Source: Posidoniimonas polymericola | GTDB lineage: Bacteria > Planctomycetota > Planctomycetia > Pirellulales > Lacipirellulaceae | DNA: 64,000 bases | Direction: 5' to 3' | NCBI RefSeq assembly: GCF_007859935.1 | Contig: NZ_SJPO01000014.1 | Coordinates: 1-64,000 of the forward strand | Shown: positions 52,749 to 62,200 of the stretch, in pieces | Numbering within the stretch: the stretch's first letter is position 1 | How the letters are laid out: each line of letters starts with the position of its first letter | Translations under genes and position numbers: made by a program | Notes under the pieces: generated by a model | The model's input: the letters and a program-made list of their open reading frames with translations, nothing else | What the model was told of the DNA's origin: nothing | Database searches by the model: none

Positions 52749-53966
52749 TCACTCGAGCGTCGCGGTCAGAGTGCCGTATCCGAGGTGGTCGAAGCCGCCG
52801 CTGTTCTGTCCGTAGTCGCCGCCGCCCCCTTCGGGCCGGGCCTTCTCGGCCATCCGCGTGGTGTACGGGGCCGACAGGCCCTGACGCACAACGTAGTGGT
52901 TGTAGACGCGTTCCCAGACCGGCCGAAGCTGGCCGCGGCCGTGCGGGCTGATCTGGTCGTGGCGGCCGTGGCTGCTGTTGTTGTACGGGGCGAACGGGAC
53001 CTCCTCGCCCAGGTTGTACTTGGCGACGTATTCGCAGCCCTTCAAGAAGCGGTTGTCGTCGTGACCGTAGAGGTCGTCGCCCTGCTTCCAGGCCATCTCG
53101 CAGATATCCCCCATCAGGCCGATCCCCATCAGCGAGTGGCCCTGGTCGCGGCCCGACTCCTGCCACTGCCCCAGGCCGTCGGGGTGGACATGGCAGACCG
53201 CCTGGGCCACGGCGCCGTTGCCGTCGCCGTGTCGGAAGTAGTCGACCGCCTGCTGGTAAAGGTCGGGGCGGTCGCACAGCACGCCGATCGCCATCAGCGA
53301 CGCCATGTTGCAGAGGTCCCAGTTGGCCCAGTAGTGGTCGATCTTGGTCCCGTTGTGCAGCGCCAAGAACCGCTGATTGATTGGCAGGAAGACCTCGAGC
53401 ATCATCCGCTGGAACCGGGTCTGGTCATCCTTCGCCCAGCCGTCGTAGCCGCGGAGCAGCTCGGCGGCGTTGGCGAATTGATAGCCGTAGATGCCGGCCG
53501 CCAGGCAGACGTCGGTTGAGCCACTGAGCCGCTTGAGCTGCTTCGACCAGGCGTTGAGGATCTCGACCGCCTTGTCGGCGTAGCGGTCGTCGCCCGACAC
53601 CCGCCACCGCAGGCCACAGGCGTAGGCGGCGGCAATGTCGTTGAACAGCAGGCGGTAGTTCTCGGGCTCGGTGTGCAGGCGGTCGCGGCCGCGCACGACG
53701 ACCTCCGCGGGCCGCGGCGTATAGTCGAGTGACGCGTGCCCATTCGCCACTAGCTTCTCCCAGCCCGAACGCCACGGCGCCCGGTCAACGTTCGCCCGGA
53801 TCCGAGCCAGGTCGGCCTCGCCGTGCAGCAGGCCGGGATGGACCAGCGGTGCGGCGGTGGACTCGGCGGCTTGCCCCCCGGGACCTTCTTGGTCGGGGAC
53901 TTTGTCTTCAGCCGCGGCGAAACTCGAGAGCAACATGAGCAGCAGCACTACCAGGTGAATTCGCAT
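52749..53966 (-). CDS. Exported alginate-lyase-like protein
   Basis: ATG 53966 gives 405 residues with a clean signal peptide (MRIHLVVLLLMLLSSFAAA). Upstream in-frame starts would bury it. VHPGLLHGEADLARIRANV, WANWDLCNMASLMAIGVLCD, HVHPDGLGQWQESGRDQGH and YNNSSHGRHDQISPHGRGQ give the all-helical (alpha/alpha toroid) pattern of the Pfam alginate lyase family, with conserved Asn, His and Tyr residues. It would cleave polyuronides in the periplasm or outside. Its gene converges on the beta-helix gene with 18 bases between stops. Confidence 0.8.
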   Translation of the reverse strand: MRIHLVVLLLMLLSSFAAAEDKVPDQEGPGGQAAESTAAPLVHPGLLHGEADLARIRANVDRAPWRSGWEKLVANGHASLDYTPRPAEVVVRGRDRLHTEPENYRLLFNDIAAAYACGLRWRVSGDDRYADKAVEILNAWSKQLKRLSGSTDVCLAAGIYGYQFANAAELLRGYDGWAKDDQTRFQRMMLEVFLPINQRFLALHNGTKIDHYWANWDLCNMASLMAIGVLCDRPDLYQQAVDYFRHGDGNGAVAQAVCHVHPDGLGQWQESGRDQGHSLMGIGLMGDICEMAWKQGDDLYGHDDNRFLKGCEYVAKYNLGEEVPFAPYNNSSHGRHDQISPHGRGQLRPVWERVYNHYVVRQGLSAPYTTRMAEKARPEGGGGDYGQNSGGFDHLGYGTLTATLE

Positions 53967-54195
53967 GGGCCTCTTCTGCGTGTCGATGAGTATCTGCGTG
54001 GCCATGGGGAGTCGGGGGCGCCCCGCCAACGGTCCGCTGCCGATTATTGTACCCAACCAGAGTAGTCGGCGTTTACGCGGCCCGCCGCGGCGCGGCCTGC
54101 GGCAATTGGTCGCTGGAAACCACGAATCGGCCGGGCGGCCGGTTTGGTAGAATCGGGCGGCTTGCAGGCCGCCCCCTTCTAACCCGGAAACTCGC

Positions 54196-54888
54196 GTGCC
54201 CCGCCACCCAGAACTCCACCGCACCGACCGCATCGGCTGGCTGCGGGCCGCCGTCCTCGGAGCCAACGACGGCATCGTCTCGACCGCCAGCCTGGTGGTG
54301 GGCGTCGCGGCGTCCGACGCGACGCACGGCAGCATTATGCTGGCGGGCGTCGCCGGGCTGGTCGCCGGGGCGATGTCGATGGCCGCCGGCGAGTACGTGT
54401 CGGTCAGCTCGCAGGCCGACACCGAGAACGCCGACCTAGTGCGTGAGCGAGCCGAACTAGCGACCGACCCCGACGCCGAGCTGACGGAGCTGACCGCCAT
54501 CTACGTCGACCGCGGGCTGGAGGAGCCGCTCGCCCGGCAGGTCGCCGTGCAGCTGACCGAGCACGACGCGCTGGGGGCGCACGCCCGGGACGAGCTTGGG
54601 ATCTCCGACACGATGAGCGCACGGCCGGTGCAGGCCGCTGTGGCATCGGCCGCCATGTTCGCGATCGGGGCGGCGCTGCCGCTGGCGACCGCGTTTGCTC
54701 TGCCGCAGCAGCGGATCCCGCTGCTGGTGTCGCTGATCTCGCTGTTGTTCCTGGCGCTGCTGGGCGGGGTGTCGGCGGCCGCCGGCGGGGCGCCCATCGC
54801 CAAAGGGGTGGCCCGCGTGACCTTCTGGGGAGCGCTGGCAATGGCCGCGACCGCCGGCGTCGGCGCAATCTTCGGCGTTGCGGCCTAG
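54196..54888 (+). CDS. VIT1/CCC1-family membrane transporter
   Basis: GTG 54196 gives 230 residues with about five hydrophobic segments. The N-terminal helix has RAAVLGANDGIVSTASLVVG and the second AGLVAGAMSMAAGEYVSVSSQ, the signature of the vacuolar iron transporter family. A charged helical loop (TELTAIYVDRGLEEPLARQV, LTEHDALGAHARDELG) follows, as in the metal-binding domain. It probably exports or stores Fe2+ or Mn2+. It is divergent from the alginate-lyase-like gene. Confidence 0.9.
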   Translation: MPRHPELHRTDRIGWLRAAVLGANDGIVSTASLVVGVAASDATHGSIMLAGVAGLVAGAMSMAAGEYVSVSSQADTENADLVRERAELATDPDAELTELTAIYVDRGLEEPLARQVAVQLTEHDALGAHARDELGISDTMSARPVQAAVASAAMFAIGAALPLATAFALPQQRIPLLVSLISLLFLALLGGVSAAAGGAPIAKGVARVTFWGALAMAATAGVGAIFGVAA

Positions 54889-55507
54889 GAATGACTCCGA
54901 GATTACTTCCGCTGTTTTCTTGAAGCCTTCTTACCTACCCCGTCGAGCCTCTCGGGGAGGGGGAGAGAACGGGGACTGGTCTTCTGAGTCGTTCCTGCGG
55001 GCGAAAGTCTGCTGCTCGGGAGCGGCGGTCGCTGCGTCGACGTCGCCAGATCCTGGTCGAAAAGAGCCACTCAGCGCGGTCAAATAGGGGTCCCGCCGCA
55101 CGCTGCACCGGGGCTGTTTGACAGAAAAATAGAGCCTGTGTGCGACGCGCGGCCACCGACCTCGCCTCGCAACAATCAGGGGAGAAGCCCATGGTTGCGT
55201 CGGCGCCGAAAGACCCACAGACACTCGTCGAGTGTGCGGAGGCTTTTGTCCGCAGGAGCGGGCAGAAAGGGACAAAAGTCGCCGCCTAGAGACGGCCGAC
55301 GAGAACCAAGACCCTGCTATAGAAGCGTCAAGCGGCCTCCGGGGCCGACCGCGGCGCTCGACTTTTGTCCCTAAGATTGCGTGTCGTAATTAGGGACAAA
55401 AGTCGGCCGGTCCCGTGGCATCGGAGGGCCGGCATTCGCGGTCCCACGGTTTGCGTCTAGAATGGCCCGGACCCCACGACGTGATTCGACCAACCCCAGG
55501 AGACGCG
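54889..55507. other. Repeat-rich intergenic region
   Basis: No gene is supported in these 619 bases. A G/C-rich inverted stretch lies at about 54938-54977. A perfect palindrome acactcg-t-cgagtgt is at 55221-55235. A motif agggacaaaagtcg occurs at 55268-55281 and 55392-55405, and in the opposite direction at 55359-55372; a degenerate copy (ggcttttgtccgc) is at 55241-55253. A TAGAAT hexamer at 55458-55463 could be the -10 for the next gene. Confidence 0.6.
55359..55405. repeat. Perfect 16-bp inverted repeat with gacaaaagtcg core
   Basis: cgacttttgtccctaa at 55359-55374 pairs exactly with its inverse at 55390-55405 over a 15-base spacer. The same core is present again at 55268-55281. There is no U tract on either side, so an intrinsic terminator is unlikely; an operator, a recombination site or a mobile repeat end are all possible. 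Confidence 0.7.
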
Positions 55508-56731
55508 ATGCCAGACTTTGCCCAACGCGGGCCGATCACCACGCTGCACGACCTCGGCACGGTCGAGATCGGGACGCTCGAGGCCGAGCTGCGCGAGTCC
55601 GTGCGGCGGAGCCCGATCGGGCTGGTGCTGCCGATCACGGCCTCGGACATGCGGGCGGCGCCGTTTGCCAACATCACGCAGAAGCTCGGCGAGGCAGACT
55701 ATGTCGATACGGTGACCGTGGTGCTCAACCGGGCCGACTCGCCCGAAGACTACCGCGAGGCGGCCCGACTGTGCGCCCCGATGGGCGACCGGGTGCAGCT
55801 GCTGTGGACCGACGGGCCGCGTGGCACGGCGGCTCTAAACGAGTTGCTCGAGGCCGGGTTTGACGTCTCGAAGCCGGGCAAGGGCCGGGCCGTGTGGTTC
55901 GCGTTCGGGCACCTGCTGGCCGACATCAAGCTGAAGGCGTTCGTGCTGCAAGACGGCGACATCGTCGGCTACGACAACGAGATGCTGATCCGGTTGTCGC
56001 TGCCGATGGCCCACCCGGGCATGGACTTCGACTTCTGCAAGGCCTACTACGCGCGGTGCACCAACAAGATGCACGGCCGTGTGGTGCGGCTGCTGGTGGT
56101 GCCGTTCGTGCGGGCGTTGATTACCGTGATGGGCAACGACCCGTACCTAGTTTTCCTGCGGAGCTTCCGCTACCCGCTGGCGGGCGAGTTCGCCATCACG
56201 TCGACGCTGGCCCGGTCGAACCGCATCCCGTGCGACTGGGGGCTGGAGGTCGGCACGCTCAGCGAGGTGTTCCGCAACACGTCGCCCAAGCGGGTGGCGC
56301 AGGTCGACATCGCGCGGCTGTACGAGCACAAGCATCAGCCGCTGTCGCTGGAAGACCCCACCACCGGCCTGATGAAGATGGCCTCGGACATCCTCCGCAA
56401 CATCATCCGCACGCTGGCCAGCCGCGGCACGGTGTTCGGCACGGGGCACTTTATCTCGCTGCGGTCGGCCTACCTGCGGCTGGCGCAGGACGCAATCCGG
56501 CAGTACCACGCCGACAGCCTGATGAACGGCCTGGACTACGACCGCCACAGCGAAGAGCAGGCGATCGAGGGCTTCGCCGAGCTCATCACCCAGACCGGCC
56601 AAGCGGTGTCGGACGACCCGTCCGGTGAGCCGGCCCTGCCGACCTGGACCCGCGTCATGACAGCGTTCCCCGAGTTCCCGCTGCGGCTCCGCGAGATCGT
56701 CAAGCTGGACCGCGAAGAGTACCTCGATTAG
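55508..56731 (+). CDS. GpgS-like glycosyltransferase (glucosyl-3-phosphoglycerate synthase type)
   Basis: ATG 55508 gives 407 residues. GLVLPITASDM opens the nucleotide-binding part, AFVLQDGDIVGYDNEML has the D-x-D metal site, FRYPLAGEFAITSTLA gives the conserved LAGE and WGLEVGTLSEVFR, QVDIARLYEHKHQPLS follow. This set resembles the GT81 family, which transfers glucose from a nucleotide sugar to 3-phosphoglycerate in glucosylglycerate synthesis. Mannosyl-3-phosphoglycerate synthase is a less likely alternative. The matching phosphatase gene is not next to it; purD follows. Confidence 0.7.
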   Translation: MPDFAQRGPITTLHDLGTVEIGTLEAELRESVRRSPIGLVLPITASDMRAAPFANITQKLGEADYVDTVTVVLNRADSPEDYREAARLCAPMGDRVQLLWTDGPRGTAALNELLEAGFDVSKPGKGRAVWFAFGHLLADIKLKAFVLQDGDIVGYDNEMLIRLSLPMAHPGMDFDFCKAYYARCTNKMHGRVVRLLVVPFVRALITVMGNDPYLVFLRSFRYPLAGEFAITSTLARSNRIPCDWGLEVGTLSEVFRNTSPKRVAQVDIARLYEHKHQPLSLEDPTTGLMKMASDILRNIIRTLASRGTVFGTGHFISLRSAYLRLAQDAIRQYHADSLMNGLDYDRHSEEQAIEGFAELITQTGQAVSDDPSGEPALPTWTRVMTAFPEFPLRLREIVKLDREEYLD

Positions 56732-56821
56732 CGGCCGATCCGGCGGCTGCCGCGGGACCGGCCGAAACGGTAAGATGGCTGCCCACGAGTTTTCGCTAGT
56801 TCGGAGTAAGGGACGTTCGAG

Positions 56822-58114
56822 ATGAAGGTACTGGTAGTCGGCAACGGCGGGCGCGAGCACGCCCTGGCCTGGAAACTTGCGCAGAGCCCCCGGGCGGACA
56901 CGGTGTTTGTGGCACCGGGCAACGCCGGCACGCTGGGCGAGGCCGAGCTGGGCGTCAAGAACGTCGACATCCCGAGCGACGACGTCGCGGGCCTGGTCAG
57001 GTTCGCCAAGGAGAACGAGATCGGCCTGACCGTGGTCGGCCCCGAGGCGCCGCTGGTCCTGGGGCTGGTCGACGCGCTGCAGGAGGCCGGGCTGCGGGCG
57101 TTCGGCCCCAGCAAGCAGGCCGCCGAGCTCGAGGGGAGCAAGGTGTTCTGCAAGGACCTCCTCCGCCACGCCGACGTGCCGTCGGGCGACTACAAGGCGT
57201 TCAAGGACGCCCAGGGCGCCCTCAGCTACCTGAACGACCGCGAGGACGTGCCGCTGGTCGTCAAGGCCGACGGCCTGGCGGCCGGCAAGGGCGTGGTGGT
57301 GTGCGACAACCGAGCCGAGGCGATCGACGCGGTCGAGCGGATCGCCGGGCGGCGGGAGTTCGGCGACGCCGGCGCACGGCTCATCATCGAGGAGCGGCTG
57401 CACGGGCACGAGGCCTCGGTCCTGGCGATCACCGACGGACGGACCATCCTCACACTGCCGCCGGCCCAGGACCACAAGCCGGCCGGCGACGGCGACACCG
57501 GCCCCAACACGGGCGGCATGGGCGCGTACTGCCCTACCCCGCTGCTTTCGGAAGAGCAGCTCGCCATGGTCGAGGAGACCGTGCTGGTGCCGACCGTGCA
57601 CCACATGAAGCGTAAGCGGCGGCCGTTCCAGGGCGTGCTGTACGCCGGTTTGATGATCACCAAGCAGGGCCCCAAGGTGCTGGAGTACAACGTCCGGCTG
57701 GGCGACCCCGAGTGCCAGCCGCTGTTGATGCGGTTGAAGACCGACCTGCTCGAGGTGCTCGACGCCGCGGTCGACAAGCGGCTCGAATCGCTGCCGCCAC
57801 TGGAGTGGGACCCGCGTCCCGCGGTCTGCGTCGTGATGGCGAGCGAGGGGTACCCGGGGGCCTACGAGAAGGGCTTCCCGATCCGCGGCCTGGACGACGC
57901 CGCCGCGCTGCCCGACGTCAAGGTATTCCACGCCGGCACCAACATGATCAATGGTTCGGTGGTGAACGTCGGCGGCCGGGTGCTGGGCGTGACGGCCCTG
58001 GGCGACACCATCTCTGGAGCGAAACTACAGGCCTACAAAGCGGTTAAGTGCATCCGCTGGCAGGGCGCCTGGTGCCGCAAGGACATCAGCGACAAGGCGA
58101 TGACCTACCAGTAA
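56822..58114 (+). CDS. purD: Phosphoribosylamine--glycine ligase
   Basis: The 430-residue ATP-grasp enzyme joins phosphoribosylamine and glycine in purine synthesis. [19 protein letters not shown] is the typical start, [14 protein letters not shown] follows, ATP is bound by [14 protein letters not shown], and [20 protein letters not shown] and [17 protein letters not shown] are the catalytic segments. Length and motif order are normal. It lies 90 bases after the GpgS-like gene and before the cysteine-rich pair. Confidence 0.96.
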   Translation: MKVLVVGNGGREHALAWKLAQSPRADTVFVAPGNAGTLGEAELGVKNVDIPSDDVAGLVRFAKENEIGLTVVGPEAPLVLGLVDALQEAGLRAFGPSKQAAELEGSKVFCKDLLRHADVPSGDYKAFKDAQGALSYLNDREDVPLVVKADGLAAGKGVVVCDNRAEAIDAVERIAGRREFGDAGARLIIEERLHGHEASVLAITDGRTILTLPPAQDHKPAGDGDTGPNTGGMGAYCPTPLLSEEQLAMVEETVLVPTVHHMKRKRRPFQGVLYAGLMITKQGPKVLEYNVRLGDPECQPLLMRLKTDLLEVLDAAVDKRLESLPPLEWDPRPAVCVVMASEGYPGAYEKGFPIRGLDDAAALPDVKVFHAGTNMINGSVVNVGGRVLGVTALGDTISGAKLQAYKAVKCIRWQGAWCRKDISDKAMTYQ

Positions 58115-58137
58115 CGCCGTCGCTGCTAGATCAATAT

Positions 58138-58166
58138 TTGGTGCAAGAACGCGATTAGGGTAGAAT
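58138..58166 (+). promoter_or_regulatory. Sigma70-type promoter for the cysteine-rich genes
   Basis: TTGGTG (58138-58143) and TAGAAT (58161-58166) are 17 bases apart. The GTG start at 58207 is 40 bases downstream. The site lies in the 92-base gap after purD. Confidence 0.45.
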
Positions 58167-58206
58167 TTCGCAGGAACACTCCGGCCCCTGTTTCCGTAGT
58201 AACCGC

Positions 58207-58677
58207 GTGCAAAGACTCCTCCGCCAACTCGCTCTGCTGCTAGCCGCCGCTGGGACCGTTGTCCCGTCGCAGGCGGTTGCGGACTGCCATTGTGCGGAAA
58301 AGCGGGCTCTCGCCGCCGCGGGGGCCACACCGGAGTGTTGTGCGGGTTCATCGTGCTGCTCCGGCAAGTCGGCGAAGCACGAGGCCGCCGGTTGCTGCCT
58401 CAAAGCGAACGCGGGAGCTGCGGAAGTGGCGTGCTGCTCGACCCTGGGCTGCCGCTGCGAGGGCTGTGATGGTTCGCGTCCGACGCCGCCGCAGATCAAT
58501 CAGATAAGTTCTATCGGCCACGCCACGCTAGTGGCGACCGCCGTCTACCCGCCGCTGCCGGCAATGCCAGCAGTGGCGCCGCTGCGAGAGAGCGTCTCGC
58601 TCTGTCCCCCGACCCCGCTAGCAGGCCCGCCGCCCGGCGTGCGTCCGCAGGCGGTTCTGTGCGTGTGGATCATTTGA
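58207..58677 (+). CDS. Exported cysteine-rich protein 1
   Basis: The GTG start gives 156 residues with a signal peptide ending near QAVADC. The next 70 residues have many Cys, mostly as CC pairs: ECC, SSCC, GCCLK, ACCS, GCRCEGC. The last 60 residues are Pro-rich and hydrophobic (YPPLPAMPAVAPL) and end in CVWII. About 15 Cys in all suggest metal binding or disulfide bonding outside the cytoplasm. I recognise no family. A second Cys-rich gene follows on the same strand. Confidence 0.7.
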   Translation: MQRLLRQLALLLAAAGTVVPSQAVADCHCAEKRALAAAGATPECCAGSSCCSGKSAKHEAAGCCLKANAGAAEVACCSTLGCRCEGCDGSRPTPPQINQISSIGHATLVATAVYPPLPAMPAVAPLRESVSLCPPTPLAGPPPGVRPQAVLCVWII

Positions 58678-58800
58678 TAAAGCCGCTTCGTGCGCGACTC
58701 CTAGCGGAGCTATCACGAAGCCAAGGTTGAATCAAACGCCCCCGGGCTGCTATACGCCCGGGAGCCATTCCTCACGTAACCAAGTCTGGAGACAAATCTG

Positions 58801-59172
58801 ATGACTAGCTCGTTGAAGTTTGCCGTGCTGCTCGCCGTGATCGCGGTCGGGCTGTTCGCGTACCGCTCGACCGCGGGCGACAAATCCGAGGCCCTGTCGG
58901 CCACGACCGCCGCTTGCGATTGCGGCGACGACTGCAAGTGCGACCCGTGCAAGTGCGGCGAAGGCGAGACCGCCTCGTGCTGCCAGGACGGCGTCTGTGC
59001 GAAAGAAGGTTGCTGTGCGTCTGACGGCTGCGAGTGCTGCACCGGCGGCACATGCGACTGCGACGCCTGCGAGTGCGAGGACGGCCAGTGCGACGGCGCC
59101 TGCGCCGGCTCGTGCTGCACCAAGGACGAGGCCGCCTGCTCGGGCTCGTGCTGCTCGAAGGAAGCCGCCTAG
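58801..59172 (+). CDS. Exported cysteine-rich, metallothionein-like protein 2
   Basis: The 123-residue protein has a hydrophobic N-terminal segment (KFAVLLAVIAVGLFAY) that is a signal peptide or anchor. From about residue 39 it is dominated by Cys: C-x-C and CC pairs with Asp, Glu and Gly between (CDCGDDCKC, GCECC, CDCDACEC, GSCC repeated). I count about 25 Cys in the last 85 residues, with almost no hydrophobic residues. This resembles metallothioneins in composition, but those are cytosolic; here the chain would be outside. It ends before a strong terminator. Confidence 0.75.
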   Translation: MTSSLKFAVLLAVIAVGLFAYRSTAGDKSEALSATTAACDCGDDCKCDPCKCGEGETASCCQDGVCAKEGCCASDGCECCTGGTCDCDACECEDGQCDGACAGSCCTKDEAACSGSCCSKEAA

Positions 59173-59204
59173 TCTGGCTCAGGCCAATACGAGTGATTGA
59201 GACG

Positions 59205-59238
59205 CCCCTCCGGCGATATTGTTCGCCGGAGGGGTTTT
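59205..59238 (+). terminator. Intrinsic terminator after the cysteine-rich pair
   Basis: cccctccggcga (59205-59216) pairs with tcgccggagggg (59223-59234) over a 6-base loop and is followed by TTTTGT. It is 32 bases after the stop of the second Cys-rich gene and 34 bases before the next start. Confidence 0.9.
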
Positions 59239-59271
59239 GTAATTTGGCCGCGATCGGCGAAACTTGGGCGT

Positions 59272-62200
59272 ATGAACCGCTCCCAAATCGTCACCCGCAG
59301 CCTGCGGTACTACTCCCGAAGCAACGTGGCGCTGGCGCTCGGCGTCGCCGTGGCGACTGCCGTGATGACCGGCGCCCTGCTGGTCGGCGAGTCGGTCCGC
59401 GGCAGCCTGCGGGACTTGGTCACCGAACGGCTCGGCGAAATCGACTACGCGTTGGCGGCTCCCCAGCCGTTCCGGGCGAAGCTCGCCGACGAGTTAGCCG
59501 CCGCGGAAGGGTTCGCCGAGCACTTCGACTTGGCGACCCCCGCCCTGCTGCTGCAGGCGACCGTCACCCACCGCGCCGACGGCCAGACCCGCCGGGTCAG
59601 CGATGTGCAGCTGCTGGGCGTCACCCACGACTTCGGCCGCTTCGACAACACACACGACAAGCTCGAACGGGCGTGGGACATCCCCCCCGGCGAGGCGTGG
59701 ATCACCCCCAACGTGGCGCACGGCCTGGGCGTCAGCCAGGGGGACGACATCTTCCTGCTGCTGCCGAGCACTAGCGCAATCCCAGCCGACAGCCCACTCG
59801 GCGAGAAGCAAGACACGACCGTCGGCCAGCGTTTCAAGGTTGGCAGGATTCTGCCCGATCACGGCATCGCCCGGTTCACCCTGCAGCCGACCCAGCGTCC
59901 GCCGAGCTCGGTGTTTGTTTCGCTCGCCGACGCCCAGCAGGCGGTCGAGCTAGAGGAATCGGCCAACCTGCTGCTGGTCGGCGCCGAGAAGCCGGACGCC
60001 GACGGCGGCGAGTGGCTCGACGCGGCCCTCCGCCCGACGCTCGAGGACTACGGCGTGTCGCTCCGCTCAGCGGCAGGCGGCAAGGCGGTGCAGATCGAAT
60101 CAAGACAGCTCGTGCTGTCCGACAAGTTGGTCGAGATCGCCGAGCAGGCCCTGGCGGACGAACCGCGGCAGCCGGTCGTGACCTACCTTGCCAACACGCT
60201 GCGGGACGGCGAGAAGTCAATCGCGTACTCGATGGTCTCCGGCATCGACTCGCTCAAGTCGGTCGGCCCGCTACGCAACGGGGTGGGAGAGCCGATTGAG
60301 CTAGGGCCGGACGAGGTCGCCCTTAACGACTGGGCCGCCGAGGCGTTGGGGGCGAAGCTGGGCGACGAGATCAGCCTCACCTACTACGCCCCCGAGAGCA
60401 CGCACGGCGAGCTGACCGAGGAGGCGCCGCTCAGGCTCCGCCTGGCGGCGATCGCGCCGCTGCAGGACGGGAATGGCAAGCCTACCGCGGCGGCCGACCC
60501 GGCGCTGACGCCTCAGCTCGAGGGAGTCACCGACGCCGACAGCATCAACGACTGGGACCTACCGTTCGAACTGACCGAGCCGATCACCCAGGCCGACGAG
60601 GACTACTGGGACGCCCACAGCACGACGCCCAAGGCGTTCGTCTCGCTGTCAACCGCCAAGCGCCTGTGGGCGACCCGCTGGGGGACGGTCAGCCTGCTGC
60701 GGGTTGCGGCGCCGGCGGACCGCTTGACGGACATCGCGGCCCGCCTCCGCGACGCGATCGCGCCGGCCGACCTCGGCCTCGTGTTCCGCCCGATCAAGCA
60801 GCAGGGCCTGGCCGCCGCCAGCGGCACAACGCCGTTCGACGGGCTGTTTTTTGGGTTCAGCATATTCCTGATCGGCTCGGCGGTGCTGCTGATTGCGCTG
60901 CTGTTCCGCCTCGGGGTTGAGCAGCGTGCGCGGCAGGTCGGGGTGCTCGGCGCCGTTGGCTGGACCGCGCCGCAGATCCGCAAGGCGTTGACGAAGGAGG
61001 GCCTGATTGTCGCGGAGCTGGGCGCGGCGGTTGGCGTGCTCGGCGGGATCGCCTACGCGTGGTTGATGCTGGCCGGCCTCCGCACGCTGTGGGTCGACGC
61101 GATTGTCACGCCGTTTATCTTCCTGCACCTCTCGCCGCTGAGCCTCGGCATCGGCTACCTGGTTGGGCTGTTCGTGGCGTGGGCCGCCATCGCGTGGTCG
61201 CTGCGGGGTCTGCTCAAGGAGTCAACCCGCACGCTGCTCAGCGGCGGCGCCCACGACACGGCGTCTGCCAAGCCGCCGAGCCGCTACGGCCGCTGGCTGC
61301 GGCCGCTGCTGCTGACGGGCGCGGGCGGGCTCGCGGTGTTGGCCACGACCCTGCGGGGCGAGGCCCAAGCAGGCGCGTTCTTCACCTGCGGGGTGCTCGC
61401 GTTGACGCTGCTGGTGCTCGAGATCCGGCGTTGGATGGTCAGCCGGAACATCACCCACGCCGCGCCGCGTCGGTACGGCATCAACTCGCTCGCCCTCCGC
61501 AACCTGGCCCGCACGCCGACCCGCTCGCTCCTGACGATCGCGTTGGTCGGCTCGGCGAGCTTCCTGATCCTGGCGATCGGAGCCTTCCGGCTTCCGCCCA
61601 CCGAGGCTGGAACCGGCGGGTACGACCTCGTCGCGCAGAGCGACCAGCCGCTGCACTACGACCTCAACACCGCAGACGGCCGCCGGGAGTACGCCTTCCG
61701 CCGCGGCGACTCGGCCCGATTTGCCAACTGGCAGATCGACTCGCTCCGCGTCTACGACGGCGAGGACGCCAGCTGCCTGAACCTGTACCAGACGTCGCAG
61801 CCGCGTGTGCTCGGGGCGCCCGAAGGATTCGAGCCCCCGTTCGACTGGGCCGATTTCCGCTCGCCGCGCAGCCTGAAGGGGGCGAGCGGCTGGACCGACC
61901 TCGCCACGGACCTGGGCGCCGACGAGGACGGACGGCCCGTCGTCCCCGTGGTGCTCGACTTCAACACCGCGATGTACAGCCTCAAGCTCTATGGCGGGGT
62001 GGGGTCGCGGCTCACGATCGAGGACTCGGCCCAGAGCGAGGTGACCCTCGAGGTTGTCGGGCTGCTCAAGAACAGCCTGCTGCAAGGCGACCTGCTCATG
62101 TCAGAGGCCAACTTCCTGCGACTATTCCCTGATACGGGCGGCTACCGGTTCTTCCTCGTCCGATCGAAGCTCCCCGACGCCAAACTCGACTCGTTCGCCG

